Of a stretch of DNA of 64,000 bases, positions 46,420-57,167 are shown in pieces. Every line of letters begins with the position of its first letter. Within the stretch, counting starts at the first letter, position 1. A program made the position numbers and the translations under genes. The notes beneath the pieces were generated by a model. The model saw only the letters and a list, made by a program, of their open reading frames with translations, was not told where the DNA came from and did no database searches. This DNA is from Magnaporthiopsis rhizophila (taxonomy: Eukaryota > Ascomycota > Sordariomycetes > Magnaporthales > Magnaporthaceae). Location of the stretch: assembly GCA_003049465.1 (NCBI GenBank), contig PYSS01000141.1, positions 6,925 through 70,924 of the forward strand, given 5' to 3'.

Positions 46420-48681
46420 ATGGGTGTCGGCCGGCGAATGAAGAAACAGGGCATGCCCGAGCCCCTTTCGGAGGAGCACTTCGCCAACCTCAAGCGCAAA
46501 AAGGGCCTTCCCGTCGACGATGCGCCCGCGGCCGAGGCACGATCGAGCAAGAAGCGCAGGACCTCCAAGAAGGCGGAGCAGGCGCCCAATGCTCAGGCGA
46601 AGGCTAATGACAAACCCAAGCTTTCCAAGAGGCCCGCGTCCAAAGCCAATGGCTCGAAGGCCGCAACGGCAGCCCCCAGCAGCGGCAAAACGGCCTCCAA
46701 GCCCAAGAAAGCCCCAGTGCCAGATTCGGACGATGATTCCATCGCATCATCGCTAGGTGATCTCGAGGATTTTGGCGGCCTCGAAGATGAAGATGAGCTA
46801 GGTGGCGCCGTACTAAGGGACGACTTCCTGGATGGCGACGACGACGATTCGGTCTATGATTCGGACCAGGACGCACGGAAGGAGAAATTAGTCTTCTCTG
46901 AAGACGAGGAAGACGACTCGGACAGGGAAGAGAAGCTCACAGCCGCCAACATCGAGGGGCTGTCGAGGATATTGGACAAAGAGATGGAGGAGGAGGAGGA
47001 AGAGAATGAAACGGAGCTCCGCGAGGATGCGCTGCAGACCAATATTGTTGGGGACAAGCCGCACATCCTCGAGGACGACGAGGACGATGAGGTTATGCCC
47101 AAGGCCAAGGCTCTCCTGGCACCAGACCTTCAGATGCTCCGCACCAGGATAACAGACACCGTCCGTGTGCTTGAAGACTTTACCAAGCTGGCCGAAGAGG
47201 GCCGCAGCAGAGCCGAGTACAGCAACCAGCTGCTTAAGGACATCTGCGCCTACTATGGTTACAGCGAGTACCTCGCCGAGAAGCTGATGCACCTCTTCCC
47301 CGCCCGCGAGGCATTCGCCTTCTTCGAGGCCAACGAGACCCCACGCCCCGTCGTCATCCGCACCAACACCCTGCGCACCAGCCGCCGAGACCTGGCCCAG
47401 GCCCTCGTCAACCGCGGCGTAACCCTTGAGCCCGTCGGCAAGTGGTCCAAGGTCGGCCTGCAGATCTTTGACGCGAACGTGCCCCTGGGTGCGACCCCTG
47501 AGTACCTGGGCGGGTATTACATCCTCCAGGCCGCCTCGTCCTTTCTCCCAGTCATGGCTCTCTGTCCGCAGGAGGGTGAGCGCGTTCTCGACATGGCCGC
47601 CGCCCCCGGTGGCAAGACGACGCACTGCGCTGCCCTCATGAAGAACACGGGTGTCATCATCGCCAACGATCCCAGCAAGTCTCGTGCCAAGGGTCTCATC
47701 GGAAACATTCACCGCCTCGGCGCCAAAAACGTCATCGTCTGCAACTACGATGCCAGGGAGATCCCAACCCTGATGGGCGGCTTCGACCGCGTTCTGCTAG
47801 ATGCTCCTTGCTCCGGCACTGGCGTTATTGCCAAGGACCCCAGCGTTAAGACAAACAAGACGGAACGCGACTTCATGCAGCTGCCGCATATCCAGAAGCA
47901 ACTACTGCTAGCGGCCATAGATTCGACAAAGAGCGGTGGCTACCTAGTCTACTCAACTTGTAGTGTGACTGTGGAAGAGAAGTACGTTTACGTCACAATC
48001 ACCGGCATCTTGTCTCTCTGTACGCCCATGATTGCTAACAATGACTCCCCTGTAGTGAACAAGTCGTCAACTATGCTCTTTCGCGTCGTCCCAACGTGGA
48101 ACTACTAGAAACCGGCCTGCCTTTTGGCAAGGAGGGATTCACAAACTTTATGGGCAAGAAGTTCCACCCAAGCCTGAAACTTACCAGGCGCTACTACCCT
48201 CACACGTAAGTTTCGCCGACATACAGCCATTAGCTGATTCATGAAGTCCCTCCTGGGCTTTTACTGATGCACGTGTGACAGATACAACATGGACGGCTTT
48301 TACGTAGCCAAGTTCAAGAAGACGGGCCCAACGCCAGCCAATGCCCGTGGCGCCGCCCACAAGTCGACCGCCTCCACCGCAGCCGCCGCCCCTATTGCCG
48401 ACGACGTCAACGGCGACGAGATGGACGTCGACAAGACCCCGGTCAAGGATGAGGAGGAAGAAGACGGTGGCGAGTTTGGTGGGTTCGACGACGAGGAGGA
48501 CGAGAAGTACATGGAGCGTGCCAAGCGCAATGCTATGAGGCGCAGGGGTATCGACCCCCACGCGCTCAACAAGCCGAAGAAGGAAAAGGGGGAGAAACAA
48601 GAGAAGGCGGAGCAGACGGAGAAGAAGTCAAAGACGGAAAAGAAGGAAAAGAAGGAAAAGAAGTCCAAACAGGCCGCATAG
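46420..48681 (+). CDS. NOP2: 25S rRNA cytosine-C5 methyltransferase Nop2
   Basis: Nucleolar RNA m5C methyltransferase needed for 60S assembly; yeast Nop2 methylates C2870 of 25S rRNA. Exons 46420-47981, 48056-48205 and 48282-48681 give 703 residues. The N-terminal 240 residues are Lys-rich then strongly acidic, as in other Nop2 proteins. The SAM-dependent domain follows, with DMAAAPGGKT at 391 (SAM binding), DAPCSGTG with Cys464, and the catalytic STCSVT with Cys514. The first intron falls just after Cys514. The C-terminus has GFYVAKFKK and then a Lys/Glu-repeat tail (KKEKKEKKSK). The ATG at 46420 is chosen as MGVGRRMKKQGMPEP starts the conserved region; an in-frame upstream extension has no ATG. 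Confidence 0.96.
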
Positions 48682-49003
48682 ACGAAGGGCGTGGCTGTCT
48701 TGTGTCACATGAAATCTACATGATCTGCTAGTTTTGCTTTGTTGTGTGTAAAGCAAAGGTGGTTAGTGATACCCGTTGGCCTGGACTATATATCGCGAAG
48801 AACGTATATGGACGATTTCTGCCGAGACGAAGTACGCGGTAACACTGGAGCAACACAGCAGCATTCTTCAAGGAGAAAATCTCCTCGTTGAGTTGTCAGT
48901 CCGTATGTACGAGACGAGGCTTTCCCCAAACATATCAGTGCACATGTGCTGTGTGAGCAAGTACTGAGTTGGTCATGTACATTTTACAGCGGAGTATCAC
49001 TAG

Positions 49004-49045
<42 letters not shown>

Positions 49046-49098
49046 ANNNNNNNNNNNNNNNNNNNNNNNNNNNNNNNNNNNNNNNNNNNNNNNNNNNN

Positions 49099-49137
<39 letters not shown>

Positions 49138-49864
49138 AGAAGAAGGAGCGGTAGGTACCAAGGAAACAAGCCATTACACCAACCTTTCAGATGAGCGTGA
49201 AGTGAAGCCTTGGCTGTCTGTATTTTTAGTGCTATCCCGTCACGTCGGCCAAAAAACATAACACGGACCTCCTATACAAAATCCACAGTGCGCCACTGGT
49301 CCGTGTTTTTATTTGGTCAGCGTGCCTGTCAACCCGTCTGCTAATTATTAAGCGGCTTGAGACAAGACAAGTGCAAAGAAACTAGGTGGTAGTGATTAAA
49401 TAACGAAAAAAAAAAAAAAAAAAAAAAACCCTCGCGAGCGCTATGCCTCTTGTTGCGAGGGCGACGGGAGAAACAATGGCGGGCAAAGATATAGACGGAA
49501 CGGAAAAAGAACAAAAACTATGGAAAACAAACAGTAATCAGATATAGACTGCACCGTGAGACGGGCTTCCTGTGTGTGATACAAAGTCCGGAACATCTAT
49601 ACCTTTGGTACAGAGCTCTCTTCCATCCGCGCTCATCGCTATGCTTGTGTGTCAGTCGGGACCGAAGGTGAGCGGAAAATACACGCAGTTCTCCAGGGAT
49701 TCTTTTTTTGTTTCGATTTCACCTGTCCTCCTCGCCCAGCTTGCCTGCGATGATATGTTGAAAAGATGAAGGAACAGAATGAAGGCGAGCAGTGATAACC
49801 AAGAAAGAAAAAAAAAGGCCAAGGAAAAAGAAAAGGAGGAAGGAAGGAAAAGAAAAAGCTCAGA
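48682..49864. other. convergent intergenic with assembly gap
   Basis: 1.18 kb between NOP2 and the WHI2-like gene. It holds A37 at 49006-49042, the N run 49047-49098, A36 at 49099-49134, and A23 at 49406-49428. No gene is seen. Confidence 0.7.
49047..49098. other. 52-base N run (assembly gap)
   Basis: Unresolved bases lie between two near-identical ends: A37 followed by GGGA on the left, A36 followed by GGGA on the right. The two contig ends may be the same sequence; see findings. Confidence 0.95.
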
Positions 49865-51802
49865 TCAGCGGAGGCCAATGACGCTCATCTCAAGGGTCCA
49901 GACCCTACGGATCCAAACCTTGAGCTTGCCCTCGACGCCCTCGACGTTTTCGAGCTCGACGCCCTCCCACCAACACCGGCGCGCAGGCTTCCGCCAGAAG
50001 AGGAGCAGCTTCTGCGCCATACCCACTGCGTTGCTCCCCATGTCGTTACCGCGGATGTCACTACGCAGCCGCGCCAGTGCCAGGCTGCAGATGACGGCCT
50101 TGTTGGGCTCGCCGGCGCGGTGACCCCAGGTGTCATCATGATCGAAGCCACTGTTGTTATGGACACGTCAGCAACGGGGCTTTAAGCGAAGACAGAAGGG
50201 ACGGAAATATGATATCAAAGGGGTAAGAGGAAGCACTAACCCCGCCGTCAGCATTTCAATCAGGTGAGCCTCCGTGGTGCCGGGCTCATCACTCCGCTTG
50301 AGGCCGCTGAAGATGCCGTCCTGCTTAAGCAGCGCCCTGGCCGCGGCTCGCTTGACCTCGATCATGTCGGGCTGCTTGATGTCGGCTCTCGGGGGAATGG
50401 CGTAGAAGTCGAGATCCTCGCGTAGCACAATGATGCCCGCCCTCTTAGAGGAGTCATCACGGCCGACGTTCATAGGTTCGATCGGCACCATCTCGCCGTC
50501 CTGCGACGCGCTGGGCGACGAATCCGTCGGGATCGTCTGTGCCACGTTGCGGAAGAAGTCCAGCATGTATTGGAGCGATGCCGGGTCGTACTTTGGACGG
50601 AAACGGCGTTAGAGCTAACGACACAAATCATAGCACAGATGCTTTGCTGGATCGGAGGTAACAAACATCGACCTGGACGGCATCGCCATCAGCAAAACCA
50701 CCCATGTGGCCCTCTGGGAAGAGCCCGTTAGGGAAGAGCGACAAGAGGACGAATTCGGGCAACGTTAGCAGCTCGTCCCTGGAGAGCATGAAACGGGTAC
50801 CACTAGAAGCCACACAGCAGGTCAGTACCTATCATCCTGGCGAGCACCCCCGCTCGAGGCGGCGAAGAAAGCTGATGTTCGTTTGCAAGTTGCTTACCGA
50901 AGGTCCATGGTGATTGTCTCGTCGGCGCCAACATCTAGACGCGGCCAAGGCAGGCAGGCCAGCATGTCAGTCACTTGTCGCAAAATCCCAGGGGCCATAG
51001 AGTCTCATGCGAGGGCGACACCGGAGTCCTTGGAGCCTAATGTCGCTGCTGCTGTTTGCCGTTTGTGCTCACCTCCGATAGAGTTGATGGGTGGCCCCCC
51101 TTGTTGGACCTGAGTAATTATACTCGACGCTCCTCCTGCGGCCGCCATCAGATAGCTGAAAGACTGGAGGGGACTGAATCCCTCCTCGTAGGCCGGCGGC
51201 GGTTCCGAATCGTCAGCAACCTTGCTGCGCGAAGAAGGCTCTCCTTCTCTTTTGTTGTCGCGCGGGAGGGCGCGCTTGGTTTCGTCCTGAAAGGAGCAGC
51301 TTCCGGACGGATCGCTGGACCCCGAGGCTAACGGCGCGTAGGCTGGCGCGGCGGCGGACTCGTCGAAGAGCTCAAGGCTGGACGGGTGTTCTCCGTCGTT
51401 GGTCTCGGCGTCGCGGCCGTCGGGGATCACAAACGGGGCGGGAGGGGCGACAAGGCTCGAGAACGGGGGCGGTCCGGGGCGGAACGAGGACGGGGAGGCG
51501 TCTGATGTTTCCGAGGCCGGGTACTGCGGCGGCGGGCTGAGCTGCCTTTCTGGCAGCGGCGGCGGTGCAGGGCGCAAGGGAGAAATTGCGGAAGACGAGG
51601 GTGCGGCAGACGGCGTCCGGGTTGCGCTCACCTCGGGATTGAGGTTTGCTAGCTTTCCGGTCGCGCTCGTGATGGCGCCTGTAGGATCGAAGCCTGGTTG
51701 CTCTTCCCTGGCGGCGGCTGTGGCTGCTGCTGCTGCTGCTGCTGCCGTGGCGACCGTGGCGGACGCGGACGAGGACGATGAAGATGGGTTTCCGGAGTCC
51801 AA
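49865..51802 (-). CDS. WHI2: Whi2-like BTB/POZ-domain protein, 5' end not determined
   Basis: Minus-strand exons are about 51802-51073, 50934-50898, 50802-50667, 50590-50241 and 50150-49865, all in phase. The N-terminal 200 residues are Ala/Ser/Pro-rich and disordered, with an alanine tract. The folded part is a KCTD-like BTB domain: TITMDLRGTRFMLSRDELLTLP, FVLLSLFPNG, then VDYDPASLQYMLDFF. It ends in a Trp-rich C-terminal segment. Yeast Whi2 activates Psr1/Psr2 phosphatases in the general stress response and damps TORC1; KCTD proteins are its animal relatives. The start is unresolved. The frame is open past a TTG at 51802 to a stop near 51862 with no ATG, so an upstream exon is likely; a CTAAC branch-like site and an AG near 51840 would allow it. 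One donor (GTTTGT at 50666) is atypical. Confidence 0.85.
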
Positions 51803-52862
51803 CTTGGCGGAATGGCGGCGACGGTCTCCCGTCTTCCAAAATCGTAAGCACGGTTAGATGGCGAGAGCCAGTGGTCCGTCGGGGCTGACGGTTAAAGCGG
51901 CTGCTTGTGTGGCTAAGAGTGCCCAATTTTTCGGCAGCTCATAGACACGGGGGTTTTGCGATGGCAGCGTGCATGTGGATGTATGTAGGTGTGATTTTGG
52001 AGGAGGTGGTGGTGGGCAAACCGGGGCGTTCAACTGCTGGTTGTCTTAATTTGCAGTCGGGAAACAGGCGGCGGTATAATGATTGATGGATGGATGGGCG
52101 GGCACCACCCTGTGCCGTTGTTGGTACTTGGTACGTGCTGGATCGCAGGGATGGAACCTTGTCTCGCGTGGGGTGGAGCGATAGGACCCTTTACAGCGGA
52201 TTGGAGGATATCGTACATACAGTCGCTCTCCTTGTGTCTTTTTGCCATTCCTACCTATCTTCAAACGCTTACTTACAAACATTCTTTTTTATCAATCGCA
52301 AAAAGCAGGAACGAGCCTGGCAATTAAGCTGGGATGTCAGCAGCAGCGCCAGATCAATTGAGTCCAAAGTGGCTCTGTGGGTTGAATCTCTCCCATTTGA
52401 TGAACCAAAATAAAGCTTGCCGCTGGGGGGCTGGGTCCCACCCCGCCCGGTCCAGATGGGCTGTACCCGCCGCCCTTGATGAAGAGCCAAAGATACTTCC
52501 AGCTCAAAATATCCATGTCCAGAGTGGCCGCTAGCCAGGCTCCGCCGCCGTGATTGGTCAGGGGTCGGCGGTTAGCAAGCTACACTGGTGGGGTCACGGC
52601 TGAGGCCAAATCCCACTTCCGACCGCATCACATCTCACTTTTCCTGGACGCTGGGGACAGCGCGCGTCCAAGACCAGAGCACCATGCCGCACCTAATAGC
52701 ATGCTCCTACACAACTGCCGCAGCCAGCCCTGGCTCGAGATGCTTTGGAGTCCAGTCTCACACGGAGGTACGAGGGCAGCGAGAATGATCACGATGTTTT
52801 GTTCACAGCAACCAGGGGGGATCAAACCGAACAAACCCTCCGCCCGACGGCCTGGGCCTGTC
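51803..52862. other. 5' region of the WHI2-like gene
   Basis: About 1.06 kb between the WHI2-like coding region and the stop of the GPATCH1-like gene. It should contain the missing first exon of the WHI2-like gene and its promoter. Minus-strand ATGs with good GTAAGT or GTATGT donors occur near 52280 and 52238, but I could not join either in frame. Confidence 0.45.
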
Positions 52863-55153
52863 TTATTCCTCCTCGTCGCTACTGTCGCCAAACACGGCCT
52901 TGAAAACCTCTTCCCCGGCTCTGGCCTTCTCAAGAGCCGCATTCCTTGTTGGATCCACCGCGGCTGTGGTGCCATTGGGTTCGGGCGAGACTTTGACATC
53001 CGGGGTTCGGGCCTCCTCAGGAACGACCCGGCCGTCATGGCCTCCATCGCCACCATGTCCACTTGGGGGCCCCGGGGCACGAGAAGGTGTGCTGTAGTCA
53101 TAGACATCCGCCCTGGAAGGCCGCTGAGGAACAGTGTTGCGCTCAATGTCCGCGTCTGTCTGAACCACGGCCGGGGGCTTCACATTGAACCTCTTGCAGA
53201 GGAGACGAGCCGGGTAGAAGTCATGCGAGGACCTCGTCATCGGTCCGAACATGCCCATCCTAGCAGCCTCTTCGGCTGGATCTGAGGGTTTCGGTGGTGG
53301 CCTCGAGATCAGCGCACCCTCGGCGACTGCATCTCCAGGCCTGTCCGATGAGGATGTCGGGGTGGAAGATGACGTTGTGAATCTTGACGCCATAAACCCG
53401 GACATCGGTTTGAAAATTCGTGCGCAGTTGAAGAACTCGTGGAACTCTCGGAGCCAGTCCTCGTTACTCATGCCAGCCGGCTTGGGAGGCAAAGTAGGCA
53501 AGAATCCGGCTTGGTATTCTAGGTAGGATCGGTATCTGGACCGTTTGGCTTCGTTGTCCGCATAAGGGGCGCCTCCGCTGGCGCCGCGGGCGATAGCAGC
53601 TGTTGCTGTAGCCTTGTCCAGCGACGGGACATCCTTGAGCAACTCTGCCAGCTTCTCTTGCGCAGACATTGCGTAGGCCGCCGGTATCTCTCCTTTGGCC
53701 TGTGGAAGGTTCTTGTTTCCTGTCGCGTTGACCAGGCGATCTCTTGCAGAGGCGGACAGGAAGTCGAAGACCGACTTGCCGGGCAGCTGCTTTTCTCCTA
53801 ACAGTGCCGCCCGGGATTTGGGGTCTAGCTTGGAGGCTTTCGCTGCGTCAGCCATTGACATGTAAGCCGCCGCCGACCCAGCCCGTGTTGACGATGGCTG
53901 CCGCGATGACTTCCAGTCTGGCGGCACTTGGGGCGGAGGATATTTTCCGCTGGTATACATCTCTGACACTAACGGATCTGGCTGCTGAGCAAGAACAAAT
54001 CCGTCCAGCGGGAGGCGGCCATCGTGACACTTCTTGACCCCCATTCTCATCTTTTTCGAGACAAAAACGGGTTTTGACCTGAGAAGAGGATTTGATGACG
54101 TGGTCGGGACAGCGTCCTTCTTTTTTTTCTTCTTCTTCTCACCGCCGATGACTTTGTTGTACGATATCCGAGGACCGATTTCATACGGGTCCTCGTCGTC
54201 CGAGCCTGTGTCGTTCAGCACGCCCATGCCGATCCCGCCACGACCCTTTTCCGGCTTCTTCGTCCTTTTGGTCAGGAGAGACAACGGCTTCGAGGGCCCG
54301 AGGAAATCATTCTCATCTTCGTCTTCAGAATGGCGGGCCTCGCTTGCGGATTTCAGGGGTGCCAGACGAGCCTCGCCGGCAAAACCAAGGCCTTTGTAGT
54401 CCGTCTTCCGTTCAAATTTTATCATGACAACATTCTCGGGCGCGAAGAAGTGAGCCACCTGTTGGTCATCAGCAGGCCCAGTGCCTGAGCCGACGCCAAG
54501 ACGGGCTTCGCGCAGAACCTTGGGCCCGATGCCCTGTCCCTCTTTCCAGCCCATTCTTTTGAGGAGCTTGGCACCCATGGTTTCGCCCTCGATCCGGAAC
54601 AAGCCGGCAAGTCCGCCGGATCGTCCAACCTCCTCCTCGGTCGAGCCAAATGCGGCAAAGTCTTGCGCTGTCTGCAGTTTCCGTGACTCTTCGGCATCGG
54701 CAAGATCTTCGTCGTCCATAAAGTCTTCGGGTCGCTGCTGGGCGGCCTTGGGGTCGTCCTTGCGACGGTTGGTCCGCGAGGACACGAAAGTTGACGGTGT
54801 CCATCCTTCTTTTGACCCAACGGTGTTGAAGTATCTGCGCGCCGGCAGGGGGGAGCTAATTAGCCATGTGCGAACCCGCGTTTTGTAGCCAGCCTAGCCA
54901 GATGGCCGGAACTTCGGCTTGACTTATTTAACGCGATCTTCACTCACCCTGCACTAAATCCGCCTGTGAAGGCGCCGTGGAGGCGTTTGCGGCCACGCTC
55001 ATCCCTAACCTCCTGCTTCCAGACCGGGACGTAGGACCCATCGTCGCGGACGTCGGGATCGAGGGGTGGGAGGGGTGTTCCGAAAAGGACAAAGGGCGAC
55101 TGTTTCGCCTGGAGGTCTGCCTCGAACGCAGCCCTAGGCCTCTTCCCAGACAT
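52863..55153 (-). CDS. G-patch protein, GPATCH1/TOUGH-like
   Basis: RNA-processing factor candidate. Minus-strand exons 55153-54948 and 54834-52863 join by a GTGAGT...CAG intron to 725 residues. The N-terminus (SPFVLFGTPLPPLD, SYVPVWKQEVRDERGRKRLHGAFTGGFSAGYFNTVGS) is the DUF1604 region that marks the GPATCH1/Arabidopsis TOUGH family. A G-patch motif follows at about 153-175 (AKLLKRMGWKEGQGIG). The central part has a poly-Lys run and an acidic patch, and a SURP-like helical segment is possible near the middle (FLPTLPPKPAGMSNEDWLREF). The C-terminus ends in an acidic DSSDEEE. G-patch proteins activate DEAH-box helicases; family members associate with the spliceosome. Which helicase it serves is not visible. 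Confidence 0.9.
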
Positions 55154-57167
55154 GGGCGAAAAGTCGGAATATAGGCGGCAGATAAACGTGTCGCCGGGGC
55201 TGCAACACTTATGGGTTCATTGTTTGCGCTGCGAGGGTGAGGTGGTGCCGGCGTCCTGGAACCTCTCGCGCCGCTGAGGTGATTGGCGGTTGCAATTGGC
55301 GTATCTGTCAGCCCGGTAATTCCAGCGATGGCCTGAGCACGGTGAATTTCCCCAGACCGGCGTCATCCATGGCGGCTCGGCGGAGTGGGTCACACCACAA
55401 GGCTAACGCAGTCAGTCCAGCCCCTTTGTACAATTGTACTTCACGGGCAGCTCCAACCAGCGATGCTGAAGATGCCAGAAAACCAAAGACATGACCGGGG
55501 AGAAAGCACCAGCATGTGCTGCATCACTCTGAGTACAGTTCGGAATCGGAATAGACAGTCCACCGAAGCCCGCCAGGAGATATTGTTGTATCACTATAGC
55601 TCAAACACATTTTTTTACATTACAAATGAGGACATATTAAAGCTTAAGCATCAGCAATGGCCAGCTCGAACCCACAAGTATAGCTACCCATGTTACGGAT
55701 AGATTATAATTATGACCTGGTCTTGTTGGGCCTCGAATTCGTCCTGTTCAAGAGTTGTATGAGATAGGTACCTACCTTGTGACCTAGGCCGTCAGCGTCA
55801 GGTTGGGATCGCGCCTGCCTAAAGAACGATTGGACGAGCTTGTGGTCAAATAGCTGTATACAAAGGCGGAGTGTGAGTAAAAGAGCCCGCTCCAGTTGTC
55901 CGGAGCCGTTGGGGGAGGAGCATGGGTACAGGACAGCAAGGTTGCAGCTTTTGAGTCCAGCGGAGGATGACGGGGCAGAGTTTGGGTTGCAACGGATCAG
56001 TCAATGAGGTAATGTGCATGAATCCGGGCCAAGGCCAGGCCGTGTCAGCACTACACCTGGCGAACAGAGCTCCAAGTGGAAGGGGAAGCAGGAACGTGGA
56101 CAAGCAAAAGAAGGGTATGTAAGAGGCAGGAAAATACGGTAGGTATGTACATATACGGGAGGATGAGGGAAAATAGAAGGAAGAATAAACTCCAAGCACC
56201 CAACGGGAAAAATGGAGAAGAAAAACAAGGGTGCTCCAACGGATGTTTTCCGTTGAGCTCAAATAAGTGTCCCGCCTCAAGTGGGACGGCGCTGTTGTGC
56301 AGAAATCCGCTGGTAGCTCAATCCTGGTAGCTGCTCACGCTGAGTTTGGAAGAATGACGTGACGCCTGCGTGAGCCAGTATATGCGCACGGCGGGTTGAC
56401 TGTCTTTTGTTGCTTTCGAGTCTGGTCGGCGACTACTGCCTATGTTTCCTTTTACCTCTGTTTTTGGTCTTGGACGGCGAGTTTGGGGACACGTCTCTTT
56501 GCACAATCATTTGGGGGCGTGCACGTGCGTCCCGTCATCACTGCCGCTCGCACAACCACACACGGCCACCACCGGCATCGCTCCAACCGTCAAAACATCA
56601 GGCTTGGTCTTCGCAGGCGCCAGGTCTGCCGACGCGGGTGAGGTAACCAGCCTGGAAACTCCGCAAGGAGCCCAACACACGCACATACCCCATGCACGCA
56701 CAACCCAGCCTGCAGTCACTTGTGCAGTCCCCATCGGAAAGACCCAAGTCCCAGCCGCGGGCCCTTCAATTTTGCATTTGTTTGACTTCCCCACTGCTCC
56801 CGCCGCTAGCAGGCTCGCTTCAGGGTGTGACTGGCTGTACCACAAGCCCCCAGCTGCCGTCGTTTCCGCCTGGCTCCCTATCCCCCGCCTGCCGTCCCGG
56901 TCTTTCTGGTTGGGGTCAGAGAAGCCTGTCGGCCGTGATAAGGGCACCACGGTTGCCAATCAAAATTTCCATCCCCTCCTGGTCCCAGGGCGTCCTGCGC
57001 TCTGTGGTCGTCGCTCCAAGACTAGACGTGCCTAGCCCACACGGGCAGCGTCCTCGCTCTAGCATCGGACACCCCCGTCGCCGCGTCCCCGTCATTTCGC
57101 GCCCAAGAGACCAGGAGTTAAGAAAGAAAAAAAATAATAATAGAATACCTAGTAATAACGCCGCGAA
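55154..57167. other. divergent promoter and 5' leader region (GPATCH1-like/KIN1)
   Basis: 2 kb between divergent starts. A 197-codon frame at 56442-57035 (+) ends 132 bases before the KIN1 ATG; it is low-complexity, lacks a domain and probably lies in the KIN1 5' leader. TAGGTA-type motifs occur at 55765-55789 and 56139-56146. No independent gene is supported. Confidence 0.5.
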
